Assembly: GCA_029941905.1 (NCBI GenBank)
Contig: JAPYTQ010000001.1
Coordinates: 62,001-126,000, forward strand
Source of the DNA: JAHRVQ01 sp029941905
GTDB taxonomy: Bacteria; Pseudomonadota; Gammaproteobacteria; Pseudomonadales; Azotimanducaceae
Length of the DNA: 64,000 nt
Direction of reading: 5' to 3'
Numbering within the stretch: position 1 is the stretch's first letter; every line of letters starts with the position of its first letter. Shown piece after piece: positions 35,762 through 44,530 of the stretch. Under the pieces are notes generated by a model, which had not been told where the DNA came from, did no database searches, and saw nothing but the letters and a program-made list of their open reading frames with translations. The translations under genes were made by a program, and so were the position numbers.

Positions 35762-36949
35762 ATGAGCATTTCTACAAGGGATATGAGGCGACTCGCTCTA
35801 AACTCACAGGGGCTGTTAAAAAGAGCACCTTTCGGTCGTGGCCTGAATGCCGTTCACAAAGCCGTCAACCAGTTGGGTTATGTCCAGATTGACACCATCT
35901 CGGTGGTCGACAGGGCCCATCATCATATCCTGCGAACCCGGGTACCAAATTATACTCCCGTCATGTTGCACAAACTGCAAACCGAGAAACAGGCAATATT
36001 CGAGTATTGGGCCCACGCTGCTTCCTATCTGCCTATCGAAGACTACCGCTACTATCAACCGGTCATGCAAGGGTTTGGAAAAAAACGCAAGGCTGACAGG
36101 AAAATACGCAATGACATATTGAATCGCATCGCTGCTGAGGGGCCGCTTCAGTCCAGGGACTTCGGGAATCCAGCAGGGCGAAAATCCGATGGCTGGTGGG
36201 ACTGGAAACCCGCAAAACAGGTCATGGAATATCTGTTTCTTTCCGGTGAGCTCATGGTACGTGAAAGGCGAGGCTTCCAGAAAGTCTATGATCTGACGGA
36301 AAATGTCCTGCCAGACACCATTGATCGATCGCCTCCAACCGAGGAAGAACGCGGCCATTTTTATATCCGGCGCATGCTTGGCGCACATGGGTTTGCCAGC
36401 GAGCGACAAATTGCCTATGACCACATCGCCGTAAACCGATTTTCCGACTACAACATTCGTCCGGCAATCAGGCAGGCGCTCGCTGATCTTTTGGAATCTG
36501 CAGAAATCCAGCAGGTAGATTTCTGTAATGAGCCCTACTTCTACCTGGTACACGCATTGTCAGATTGTCCCGTCAAGCTCGGCCAGCGACGGGTTAATTT
36601 CCTCTCTCCCTTTGACAACCTGGTGATCAATCGCAAACGTCTGCTGGATCTTTTCGGCTTTGACTACCAGCTTGAATGTTATGTTCCCCAGGCAAAGCGA
36701 AAATTCGGATACTTTGTACTGCCAATTCTCTACGGAGATGAACTGGTGGGTCGGATGGATTGTAAAGCGATCAGAAAAGAGAAGACCCTGAGTATCCGGA
36801 ATATCTGGCTGGAGCCGAAAACGAAACTGACAGAAGCTTTCGTTACTGCCCTTGCACTTGCCCTTCAGGAGTACCAGACAAGCCTGCAGTGCGAACAAAT
36901 CATTATCAATAAATCCGAGCCTGCAAAGCTCAGCGGACTCATCCAGTAA
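35762..36949 (+). CDS. ycaQ: Winged-helix DNA glycosylase YcaQ-like (AlkZ/AlkX family)
   Basis: A 395-residue HTH_42-family DNA glycosylase that in E. coli removes alkylated bases and unhooks DNA interstrand crosslinks. The catalytic QxD motif is Gln42-Ile-Asp44 in 'GYVQIDTISVVDRAHHHIL'. Other conserved blocks are 'YWAHAASYLPIEDYRYY' (about 80-96), 'WWDWKPAKQVMEYLFLSGELMV' (about 142-163) and 'VNFLSPFDNLVINRKRLLDLFGFDY' (about 279-303). The length and motif match YcaQ (AlkX). It stands alone on its strand, divergent from ggt. Confidence 0.9.
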   Translation: MSISTRDMRRLALNSQGLLKRAPFGRGLNAVHKAVNQLGYVQIDTISVVDRAHHHILRTRVPNYTPVMLHKLQTEKQAIFEYWAHAASYLPIEDYRYYQPVMQGFGKKRKADRKIRNDILNRIAAEGPLQSRDFGNPAGRKSDGWWDWKPAKQVMEYLFLSGELMVRERRGFQKVYDLTENVLPDTIDRSPPTEEERGHFYIRRMLGAHGFASERQIAYDHIAVNRFSDYNIRPAIRQALADLLESAEIQQVDFCNEPYFYLVHALSDCPVKLGQRRVNFLSPFDNLVINRKRLLDLFGFDYQLECYVPQAKRKFGYFVLPILYGDELVGRMDCKAIRKEKTLSIRNIWLEPKTKLTEAFVTALALALQEYQTSLQCEQIIINKSEPAKLSGLIQ

Positions 36950-37049
36950 CAAGGGCCTGATTTCACCCCATTAACCTCGTCGTAATCTACTTGAATCTGT
37001 CAACATTCAGGGGAATACTGAGAGTATCTAACCTGAAGAGAGAATAAGA

Positions 37050-37424
37050 ATGAAATTCAGAATTATTGCTTTACTATGTTGTGCGTTGTTCGTTACCCCT
37101 GTATTGGCCAACGATGCGATTGTGACCATGGCTTCTGTGCTGGTGAAGCTGAATCACTTTCCGACCGAAGCAGATAAGCAGGCATTGTCAAAGATAGTTG
37201 ACGATAAAGCCAGCGACGAGACAGACAAGCAATTAGCAGAAATAATATCCGGCATTGCACATCGGGTGAGCGATAAGGACAAGGAAATTTTGCGGGGAAT
37301 GCTATTCAACGAAGACCTGTCGGATGACACTAAAGCAATTGCAAAGACAATTCTTGGTATTGAGCATCACCCAAAAGACGCGGACGTGGAAGCGATGAAA
37401 AAGATAATTGAGGATGCTGGCTAG
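37050..37424 (+). CDS. Small secreted helical-repeat protein
   Basis: A 124-residue protein with a signal peptide (residues 1-20, cleavage after 'PVLA'). The mature part shows about three copies of a repeat of roughly 35 residues: 'VLVKLNHFPTEADKQALSKIV', 'IISGIAHRVSDKDKEILRGML' and 'TILGIEHHPKDADVEAMKKII', each followed (in the first two) by a (D)-x-x-(S/D)-D-x-T-K linker. It is acidic and Lys-rich, without Cys. A purine-rich GAAGAGAG tract precedes the ATG. The pattern indicates an all-helical solenoid in the periplasm. No family is recognised. Confidence 0.8.
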   Translation: MKFRIIALLCCALFVTPVLANDAIVTMASVLVKLNHFPTEADKQALSKIVDDKASDETDKQLAEIISGIAHRVSDKDKEILRGMLFNEDLSDDTKAIAKTILGIEHHPKDADVEAMKKIIEDAG

Positions 37425-37585
37425 TTACTGCGAGCGATACTTTCTACAATATTTAGAAAAGAAATTAAATCGAATACCTCTGTCTTGATTTTCTGGTTCA
37501 TCAAAATGCAACGAGATGCGCATGCAGCACCGAATTCGTAGCGGATTCCGGTGTTGGTGTTGGTTTTGGTTTTACAAAATCAACG

Positions 37586-38959
37586 CTAGTCTGTGAAGCT
37601 TTCAAGCAGATCAATCATCACCTCAGTGCCCCGTCGCATATTCTCGACTGAGATACGCTCATTGTTACCATGTACACCCCTGGAGTCTGTCCGGGGTACG
37701 ACAAACGCACCATAACCATAACTTGTAATGCCCATATCCCGAAAGAAATGACTATCTGTAAAACCAGTGGACACGCCGGGAATAACATGGGCACCCGGAA
37801 AATTTCGTTCATATACCTGTTCAATTAACCGGTAGAACGGAGTATCTGCGCTGCTGACCGCTGGGGTGAACCCCATGATCTTCTCGATATCCACGTTCGT
37901 ATCGTTGATGATCAGAGACAGCTCCTCAAGGAACTGATCCGGATCCTGGTCTGGTAACAATCGGCAATCCAGCTCGATGCTGGCCTCAGTTGGTACCACG
38001 TTGATTTTGTTACTCCCCTTCAATCTCGTCAGTGAACAGGTGTTCCGCAGTAACGAGTGGGAACGAGGATCAATGAGCTGAAGCAAGTTCATAAACTCAG
38101 CGCTCTTTACCGAGTTTTCAATATCAGCAAATTGTGCCGCCAGGGGCTCTTTCTCGTACCGGGCGGTACTCTCGAATAAGGCTTGAACCGATGGAATGAC
38201 CCTGGCTGGGAATTTTGTCCGTGCAACCCGGTCGCCAGCCCTGATGATTCGTGTGACCGCAGTTTCTGTTTGTGGACTCGAGCCGTGTCCAGGATTACCA
38301 TGGGCGACCAGTCGCAACCACAACGGCACCTTCTGGGTAAGCTCGACCCTGAATACGGTCTGTTCACCAATCACTGAACCACCACCACCTTCATTAATCA
38401 GATAGCCGACATTCTGAAACAGCTCCGGTCGATTCTCAGCCAACCAGCCTGCGCCGAATGCGCCCCCCGCCTCCTCGTCAGCCGTGGCCATAAAAATAAC
38501 GTCCCGATTCAGGCGTGAACCCACAGCATGTAATGATAGAAAAGCCTGTAACTGCACAATGCCAGAACCTTTCATATCCAGCGCACCACGGCCATAGACA
38601 TGACCATCGCGGATTTCCCCGGAATAAGGGTCAGAGGTCCAGTATTTAAGGTCCGCAGGCACTACATCCATATGGTTAAGCAGTATCAGGGCGGGCTCAT
38701 TCCCACCTTTCAGTCGCGCCCAGATGTTACCGCGGCCAGGCGCTGATTCGGCGGTTTCGTATTCGATACCTGCTTCGTCAAAAATCCTGGCAAAAAATTC
38801 GACTCCCCGGGTTTCATTTCCCGGCGGGTTCTCGGTGTTAATCTGGATGTACTCAGACAGGCGTTCCGCTGCCTGATCAGCGAATTCCGACGCATCGATA
38901 TTTAGCGACGCTGATAACAGCAAAACCAGGAATGTTGCTTGGAACGCTTTATGTCTCAT
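37586..38959 (-). CDS. M20-family metallopeptidase, exported
   Basis: A 457-residue zinc peptidase with a signal peptide (about residues 1-23). Zinc-site motifs are 'LILLNHMDVVPAD' (His about 96), 'GRGALDMKGSGI' (Asp about 127), the catalytic 'ATADEEAGG' (Glu-Glu about 162) and the distal 'GFTDSHFFRDMG'. The dimerisation lid domain lies at about residues 215-345. The closing 'RGVHGNNERISVENM' holds the last zinc His. Related proteins are aminoacylases, carboxypeptidases or Xaa-His dipeptidases; the substrate is uncertain. It is divergent from the methyltransferase gene. Confidence 0.92.
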   Translation of the reverse strand: MRHKAFQATFLVLLLSASLNIDASEFADQAAERLSEYIQINTENPPGNETRGVEFFARIFDEAGIEYETAESAPGRGNIWARLKGGNEPALILLNHMDVVPADLKYWTSDPYSGEIRDGHVYGRGALDMKGSGIVQLQAFLSLHAVGSRLNRDVIFMATADEEAGGAFGAGWLAENRPELFQNVGYLINEGGGGSVIGEQTVFRVELTQKVPLWLRLVAHGNPGHGSSPQTETAVTRIIRAGDRVARTKFPARVIPSVQALFESTARYEKEPLAAQFADIENSVKSAEFMNLLQLIDPRSHSLLRNTCSLTRLKGSNKINVVPTEASIELDCRLLPDQDPDQFLEELSLIINDTNVDIEKIMGFTPAVSSADTPFYRLIEQVYERNFPGAHVIPGVSTGFTDSHFFRDMGITSYGYGAFVVPRTDSRGVHGNNERISVENMRRGTEVMIDLLESFTD

Positions 38960-39054
38960 AGAAACTCACCTTCAATAACATGAAGAAGCAGATAACATTG
39001 CTTCAGTACCCTCATATATCTACAAACAATGTTCCTCGCAATATTTCATTTCAC

Positions 39055-39064
39055 GAAACGTTTC
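39055..39064. promoter_or_regulatory. LacI/GalR-like palindrome between divergent genes
   Basis: The perfect 10-bp palindrome GAAACGTTTC, embedded in TTTCAC-GAAACGTTTC-ACTGC, has the central CG of operators for LacI/GalR-family repressors. It lies in the 167-base region between the divergent peptidase and methyltransferase genes. No LacI-type gene is in the window, so the regulator is hypothetical. Confidence 0.35.
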
Positions 39065-39126
39065 ACTGCAAGAATATGAGTACCTCGTAGTAAAGTGTAA
39101 CGTAAGAACACTCAAGGAATCATCCC

Positions 39127-39945
39127 ATGGCTATCAGCAAATCAGATAAGACCTTCGCGGGTTCAATTCCTGAAATCTATAACAACTACCTGGTTCCCCT
39201 TATCTTTGAATCTTATGCGGCCGATTTGGCGCAACGGGTGAGTGAAGGTAGCTGCTCCCAGGTGTTGGAAATTGCGACGGGTACCGGCGTGGTCGCTCGT
39301 GCCTTAATCGATAAGCTGGGGAACAGCGTCACGATTATCGCCACCGACCTGAATCAACCCATGCTGGACAAGGCTGCTTCGATTCGCGTTGATGATAACG
39401 TGAGCTGGCACCAGGCAGATGCGGTTTCCCTGCCTTTCGAAGATGGAAGTTTCGATGTCGTTGTTTGTCAATTCAGTGTCATGTTCTTTCCTGATCGGGT
39501 GAAAGCCTATGCAGAAGCGAAACGGGTTCTAAAACCAGGGGGTCGATTCCTGTTCAGCGCCTGGGATGATATTAAGGAAAACGAATTTTCCGACACGGTG
39601 ACGAACGCGCTCGCTGTGGTTTTTCCCGACAACCCGCCCCGGTTTCTCGCCAGAACGCCACATGGATATTTTGATATCGAAAAAATCAAGTCAGACGTAG
39701 CTGAGGCAGGATTTAGTGATGTACCACGAGTCGATACGATCAGTGCCAGAAGCAAGGCCAGTGACCCGTCGATCCCGGCGATTGCTTACTGTCAGGGCAC
39801 TCCACTTCGGTCCGAAATTGAGGCAATAGACAGTAGTTTGCTCGACCAGGCAACAGAAGCTGTAACACAGGCTATATCAGCACGTTTTGGATCTGGCGCG
39901 GTTGACGGAAAAATTCAGGCACTGGTTGTGACCTGTACTGCCTGA
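39127..39945 (+). CDS. Class I SAM-dependent methyltransferase
   Basis: A 272-residue methyltransferase of the UbiE/methyltransferase-11 type. SAM-binding motif I is 'VLEIATGTGVVARAL' (about residues 48-62), the acidic motif II 'IIATDLNQPML', motif III 'QADAVSLPFEDGSFDVVVCQFSVMFFPD' (about 97-125) and 'RVLKPGGRFLFSAWD'. The C-terminal 100 residues would form the substrate lid. AAGGAATC precedes the ATG. The acceptor cannot be predicted; related proteins methylate quinones, lipids or small phenols. Confidence 0.9.
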   Translation: MAISKSDKTFAGSIPEIYNNYLVPLIFESYAADLAQRVSEGSCSQVLEIATGTGVVARALIDKLGNSVTIIATDLNQPMLDKAASIRVDDNVSWHQADAVSLPFEDGSFDVVVCQFSVMFFPDRVKAYAEAKRVLKPGGRFLFSAWDDIKENEFSDTVTNALAVVFPDNPPRFLARTPHGYFDIEKIKSDVAEAGFSDVPRVDTISARSKASDPSIPAIAYCQGTPLRSEIEAIDSSLLDQATEAVTQAISARFGSGAVDGKIQALVVTCTA

Positions 39946-39966
39946 GAGGAGCTTTTCAGCAGCCTA

Positions 39967-41172
39967 TCAAGGTAGCGCCTTAACTAACGCCTCATAGAGC
40001 GCCTGTTGCAGTTTCCAGTCTTGAGGCCGCGAAGCATTGGGTCGGGCACTGTGGATCGCAATGACAACCTCCGCACCTGGGTCAATGTAAATTCCCTGGC
40101 CGAATATCCCACTGGCACTATAAGCGCCTTCTTCTTGAAGCCACCACATGAATCCATACCCCTTGAATCCCTTGCTGGGTTCTGTTGAATCTTTCATCCA
40201 GGTTTCTGGTAGTACCTGCTGACCGTTTTTCAGGCGGCCGTTGTTCATCGCAAATAGTCCAATTCGCCCATAGTCCCGCAATGTAGCGCTGATACAGCAA
40301 CCACCAAATTCGCCACCAGCGGCTTCAGTGAGTAACCAGTTCGCATCACTTTCCATGCCGTAAGGTTGCCAGATTTTATGGCTGAGATAGGTCGCAAGGT
40401 TATTACCGATAGCCGCACGTAACACATCGCCTACAAGATTTGTTTCTGCCGTGTTGTAGTTGAACTTTTCACCTGGCTCCGCTTCTCTCGGCAACCTCCG
40501 AAGGTAGACATATGTTGCCAGACTAGCCGGTCCCGCATTGCCGCCGGTACTCCAGTTACTGCTGATATCAGAGTTCGGGTCAGCATAGTCCTCATTCCAT
40601 TTCACGCCTGAAGACATCTGCATGATGTTCCTGATGGACGATTGATCATAGGGTGAGCCCTTCATGCGAGGTACATAATCCGTGACTTTCTCATCGAGAC
40701 TTGCGATATAACCGTCCTGCACAGCAGCACCCACCAACAGTGACACAACTGACTTGGCCACTGAGAAAGAAGTCCAGACACTTGCCTCAGTGTTCCCAAG
40801 GCCATAACGTTCATAGACAATTTTCCCCTGCTTGATCACCAGCAGCCCGGCAACACTTTGTTTCTGGAAATACTCGCCAACCGTCATTGGATCCCCGTCG
40901 GATTTGAGCTTCACATCGCCCAGATCTTGTAACGCATAGGGTAATTCGAGTATCGAATCACCAGCCTGAATTCTTCTGGTGGGTGAAATTTTGTCGTAGT
41001 TGCGGTATCCGGCGACCTGCTGTTCCGGCGTCCAGAAGAGTACTGATGCACCCGGTGGTGCAAAATGCTTTGCATCATCCATTGGATCTATCAGTGGAGC
41101 GGCAAAGACAGTGGGCAATAGCCCGATGGATAACGCGAAAACTGCACCCAGGTTCTGTAACAATACCTTCAT
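39967..41172 (-). CDS. Exported serine hydrolase, class C beta-lactamase fold
   Basis: A 401-residue periplasmic protein with a signal peptide (about residues 1-24). The active-site S-x-x-K is Ser137-Lys140 in 'TSFSVAKSVVSLLVG', the second motif Y-x-N is 'FNYNTAETNLVG' (about 245), and the third motif region is near 'IFGQGIYIDPGAEVVIAIH' (about 360-378). These mark the beta-lactamase/EstB/penicillin-binding-like superfamily. Such proteins act as esterases or 6-aminohexanoate-dimer hydrolases more often than as lactamases; the block 'GGEFGGCCISATLRDYGRIGLF' matches the 6-aminohexanoate hydrolase type. Confidence 0.9.
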   Translation of the reverse strand: MKVLLQNLGAVFALSIGLLPTVFAAPLIDPMDDAKHFAPPGASVLFWTPEQQVAGYRNYDKISPTRRIQAGDSILELPYALQDLGDVKLKSDGDPMTVGEYFQKQSVAGLLVIKQGKIVYERYGLGNTEASVWTSFSVAKSVVSLLVGAAVQDGYIASLDEKVTDYVPRMKGSPYDQSSIRNIMQMSSGVKWNEDYADPNSDISSNWSTGGNAGPASLATYVYLRRLPREAEPGEKFNYNTAETNLVGDVLRAAIGNNLATYLSHKIWQPYGMESDANWLLTEAAGGEFGGCCISATLRDYGRIGLFAMNNGRLKNGQQVLPETWMKDSTEPSKGFKGYGFMWWLQEEGAYSASGIFGQGIYIDPGAEVVIAIHSARPNASRPQDWKLQQALYEALVKALP

Positions 41173-41365
41173 GATTGAGCCCCTAATCCGTTAATTACCC
41201 AAGTTGTGTATTTCATCACTCCTGACAAAACACTTTCCCTGGAGTTGATACATCAAAATGGATAACTACTTTATTGCGCTAGGCTGGAAATGTCATTTAC
41301 CAAACACATGAGGTACTCTCACCCTTAAAGAACCAGCACATTGGCTGACTGCTCAAGGACGAAAT

Positions 41366-41974
41366 ATGTTCAAAAACCCGATCGTCCCCGTCTTCGCTTT
41401 CCTCCTGGGTTTGTTTTCACTCGTGTTTGCAATTAAAAGTCCCGATGGTGCATTTGTGGGTAATATGCTGCCTGAGCTGATCGGATTTTGCCTGGAAGGC
41501 ATTTTCTTTATCGGCATATTCACCTGGATCCAGGAGCGCAAAGACAGGGAACGAAAAAAGGAACTCAAGCAAAGTTTAGCAGGTGCCATCGGATTTATTT
41601 GCCCAATTATCAACAGTACATTGCCTGAAGATAAACAAATCAAACTTCTCAGTAATGATAACTGGACCCGGCAAACCCGTAAGAACGGTAAGAGCCTGAA
41701 AGCACTGTTGGGCAGTGTCAACAACAATGACATCGACGTCTCCAGCGAGCAGATTAAGGCCATCCAGCAGTTGTTATTGACCCGCCTGTCTACCCTGGAT
41801 TCCCTGCTTTCTATCGCCGCCGAGTTAAGTCACTCACATTTATCGGCTTATAATATGATCCTCACAGAAATTCATAAGGTAGCCGAGCATCATTACTTCG
41901 AATCAGCCCAGTTGAAGTCCAGCTTCCTTAGTTTGTTACGCTTACTGGTGAGTTTCAATAACGAAACCCTGTAA
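41366..41974 (+). CDS. Membrane-anchored hypothetical protein
   Basis: A 202-residue protein with two N-terminal transmembrane helices (about residues 7-24 and 33-54, the latter ending at 'FTWIQERKDRERKKELKQ', a positive-inside stop). A soluble, mostly helical cytoplasmic domain follows (about 65-202) with no recognised motif. The gene is preceded by a sizeable region (41173-41365) in which I see no other feature. It is followed 147 bases later by the His-rich secreted protein on the same strand. The function is unknown. Confidence 0.75.
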   Translation: MFKNPIVPVFAFLLGLFSLVFAIKSPDGAFVGNMLPELIGFCLEGIFFIGIFTWIQERKDRERKKELKQSLAGAIGFICPIINSTLPEDKQIKLLSNDNWTRQTRKNGKSLKALLGSVNNNDIDVSSEQIKAIQQLLLTRLSTLDSLLSIAAELSHSHLSAYNMILTEIHKVAEHHYFESAQLKSSFLSLLRLLVSFNNETL

Positions 41975-42121
41975 AAAAAACTGCAAAAAAGCCGGTTCTG
42001 GTTCAATCACAAGATCATCGCAAATTTCGTCATCGTTCAGGTGGCGTTCAGAGAGTTAAGCATTCATTCATGTCATTCATTGCAAAGTGGGCTTACGTAA
42101 AACAACTCACGGAGCAACGAC

Positions 42122-42835
42122 ATGCGAAACCTGATTATTATTACCACAATGATATTCCTGGCGAATAGTGCTACCGCCAAACCGGGCGAGAACAGGCGTG
42201 ACGCCAATGTCTCTTACCATCAAGAACACGGATTGCTGGTTCAGAATCACCCCAGTAACCACAAGATCAAAAAAGAGCGGCGTAACCAAAATGATAAGGG
42301 GCGCAATCACAGTAAGCAGTCTGCAAGTGATCACAGGACTGATCACGGAAGTGATCATAAAACCGATCATCGCAGAGATTATAGAAATGACAGGAGACAA
42401 CATCTGAACCATGTTTCCTGGCGCGACTCATGGAAGGATTCCTGGAACAGTATTCGACACTGGTCGGATCGAAATACGCGCAGCTACCGTACGGACCACG
42501 CTCACGATTACCGTCGCGATCACTATTCTCGACGTTGGTATACTGCACATGAGTTTCGCTCCCGCGGAAGTCATCACAGCAGACAGGTGATAGAGATTAA
42601 TGACACCGTAGACTTACTTGGGCTCGAGGGTACGAAACGATCTGTTTATGTTGACCGGGCCTACATTGAATTCAGCAATGGCCGGATGAAGCGTATTCAA
42701 TCCCTCGAAGGAACGATCCGGGACGGCGATCTACGCAGATTCAGGTTACATAGAACCAGGAATATCAGCCGTGTACATTTACACCTCGCTCCTTCCGGTC
42801 AACGAGGCTACGCACGCCTGGCTTATGCAAAATAG
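42122..42835 (+). CDS. Secreted His/Arg/Asp-rich repeat protein
   Basis: A 237-residue protein with a signal peptide (residues 1-19, ending 'SATA'). A very polar, basic region (about 20-150) is rich in His, Arg and Asp and includes a tandem tetrapeptide repeat at residues 69-92 ('SDHRTDHGSDHKTDHR' and decaying units). A conserved-looking C-terminal beta domain (about 153-237) follows ('IEINDTVDLLGLEG', 'YIEFSNGRMKRIQSLEGTIRDGDLRRF', 'RVHLHLAPSGQRGYARLAY'). The DH repeats could bind metal ions, and the C-terminal domain resembles small periplasmic proteins of unknown function. The gene is followed 9 bases later by the convergent ligase gene. Confidence 0.8.
   Translation: MRNLIIITTMIFLANSATAKPGENRRDANVSYHQEHGLLVQNHPSNHKIKKERRNQNDKGRNHSKQSASDHRTDHGSDHKTDHRRDYRNDRRQHLNHVSWRDSWKDSWNSIRHWSDRNTRSYRTDHAHDYRRDHYSRRWYTAHEFRSRGSHHSRQVIEINDTVDLLGLEGTKRSVYVDRAYIEFSNGRMKRIQSLEGTIRDGDLRRFRLHRTRNISRVHLHLAPSGQRGYARLAYAK
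42326..42397 (+). repeat. 12-bp coding minisatellite, six units
   Basis: Six in-frame 12-base units encode the tetrapeptides SDHR, TDHG, SDHK, TDHR, RDYR and NDRR. The first three contain TGATCA at an exact 12-bp period (42328, 42340, 42352) and the fourth CGATCA (42364); the last two units are degenerate. The pattern indicates growth by slippage or unequal exchange, with clusters of GATC (Dam) sites as a by-product. Confidence 0.85.
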
Positions 42836-42844
42836 GAGGCTTTC

Positions 42845-44440
42845 TTAGATCTGACGGTCGCGACCTTCCCAATAAGGTGCCCTGACCAGGCGCCGCTGAA
42901 TTTTCCCTGACGGCAGACGCGGTAAATCATCGACAAAATCAATAGTCTTGGGCGCTTTAAATGCTGGCATTTGTTCCCGCACAAAAGCAATAAGATCCGC
43001 CACCATTTGATCATTGGCGTCAATACCTGACTCGAGTTCAATAATCGACTTGACCTCCTCACCCCACTCCTCGCTGGGAATACCGACCGTACAGACATCC
43101 GCCACGGCCGGGTGTTTTAACAGCACGTCATCGGTTTCCTGGGGGTAGATATTGACGCCACCGGAGATAATAGTTTCGGCACTGCGGCCGGTAAGGAAGA
43201 GGTATCCGTCTTCATCGAAATAACCCATATCGCCGAGCGTAAAGTAGTCGCCCATGTAACTGTTTGCTGTCTTGTCTTCGTCTTTGTAGTACTCGAACCG
43301 CAGTGCCGGTGCCTTAAAGTAAATGGTTCCGATCTCACCGGTTGCTTTTTCCTTACCATCATCATCACAAATTTTATTGTCGGCTCCTTCCGGTGCCTTG
43401 CCGACAGTGCCGGGTTTGGTCAGCCACTCTTCCGGGCCGACAAAAAACCCGCCACCACCCTCGGTGGCGGCATAGTATTCGTAGATAACCGGGCCCAACC
43501 AATCCATCATGTTTTGTTTGACATGCACCGGACATGGTGCTGCTCCATGCACTGTGTAACGTAGTGAACCTAGCTCATACTTTTCCCGCACTTCTTCCGG
43601 CAAGGCCAGCAAACGATGGAACATCGTCGCGACCATGTGAGTATGGGTAATCTGATATTTCTCAACCAGCCTTAAGGTTTCTTCTGCATCCCATTTATCC
43701 ATGAGCACCACGCCAACACCTGCGGCAATCGGTGCAACAATATTGAATACCAACGGAGCAGCATGGTACGCCGGACCGGTACATAGTGTGCAGTCGGTAT
43801 CGGGGTTAAAAGCGGCTGCTGATTCTCCGCGGGTAATTGTCGCACTGCCTGCTGTTGCGGCAACCGCCACCGGGACAACCCTTTCCCGATAGACTCCTTT
43901 GGGTCGACCGGTGGTTCCTGAGGTGTAAAGCATCTGGGTGCCTATTTCTGCTTCGTCAATATTGCTGCTGTCCTGGTTAGAAACAGTTTCGGTATAGTCA
44001 TCGAATCCGTCGATCTCCCCACCCACTGCGAGTGAGATAAGTAATTGTTCTGAATTATGTGACACCGCTTCAATTGCAGGTGCCGAGCACTTTATATCTG
44101 CAATGAATGCCTTGGCTTCACAATTACCGACAATATAAGACGCATTATCACCGGTGAGATGCCAGTTTATTGGCGTTACTCTATAACCAGCTCGCATACA
44201 GGCATAGTAGACTTCGAGGAATTCCGGGCGGTTTACCAACAACATCGCAACGCCATCGTCAGGCTTTAACCCCGCACTTCTTAAAACCCTTGCAAGCTGA
44301 TTCGCACGCGAATTGAGATCTGCGAATGTTCTCTCGCCATACTGCGATGTGACGGCCATCTTATCCGGACGCTCCTGGGCGTGAAACGCCAGGGTCATGC
44401 CTGTTACTGTTGCGGCTTCGATCGTCAGATCTGCACTCAT
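42845..44440 (-). CDS. Acyl-CoA synthetase (AMP-dependent ligase)
   Basis: A protein of about 531 residues from the ATG at 44440, chosen because AGGTG lies 7 bases upstream; a GTG 15 bases earlier is also in frame. It activates a carboxylic acid to its CoA thioester through an acyl-AMP. The P-loop 'MLYTSGTTGRPKGVYR' (about residues 167-182), 'EYYAATEGGG' (about 318) and 'FTLGDMGYFDEDGYLFLTGRSAETIISGGVNIYP' (about 408-440) are conserved; the catalytic Lys is in 'PRLPSGKIQRR'. The style resembles the FadD3/bile-acid or ring-acid ligases more than long-chain FadD. It is divergent from an acyl-CoA dehydrogenase gene (90-base gap), suggesting one catabolic pathway. Confidence 0.92.
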   Translation of the reverse strand: MSADLTIEAATVTGMTLAFHAQERPDKMAVTSQYGERTFADLNSRANQLARVLRSAGLKPDDGVAMLLVNRPEFLEVYYACMRAGYRVTPINWHLTGDNASYIVGNCEAKAFIADIKCSAPAIEAVSHNSEQLLISLAVGGEIDGFDDYTETVSNQDSSNIDEAEIGTQMLYTSGTTGRPKGVYRERVVPVAVAATAGSATITRGESAAAFNPDTDCTLCTGPAYHAAPLVFNIVAPIAAGVGVVLMDKWDAEETLRLVEKYQITHTHMVATMFHRLLALPEEVREKYELGSLRYTVHGAAPCPVHVKQNMMDWLGPVIYEYYAATEGGGGFFVGPEEWLTKPGTVGKAPEGADNKICDDDGKEKATGEIGTIYFKAPALRFEYYKDEDKTANSYMGDYFTLGDMGYFDEDGYLFLTGRSAETIISGGVNIYPQETDDVLLKHPAVADVCTVGIPSEEWGEEVKSIIELESGIDANDQMVADLIAFVREQMPAFKAPKTIDFVDDLPRLPSGKIQRRLVRAPYWEGRDRQI

Positions 44441-44530
44441 ATTTTCACCTATCACAACTTCTTATATTGCTTGCACTGGTAAATTAGAGTGCATTATCTT
44501 TAAGTCCAGCGCAAGCACAAGGGGTCTCAC

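Noticed and set aside
35816..36553. Open frame of 245 codons antisense to the YcaQ-like gene
   Set aside because: The plus-strand gene has a clear family match with its QxD motif; the antisense product matches nothing.
37551..37576. Short GGTGTT/GGTTTT simple repeats before the peptidase stop
   Set aside because: Too short and irregular to mean more than local base bias.
39938..39972. Weak hairpin and a match to the MITE end (TTTTCAGCAGCCT) between the methyltransferase and hydrolase genes
   Set aside because: Only one end-like match of 13 bases and an imperfect stem; not enough to call an element or a terminator.
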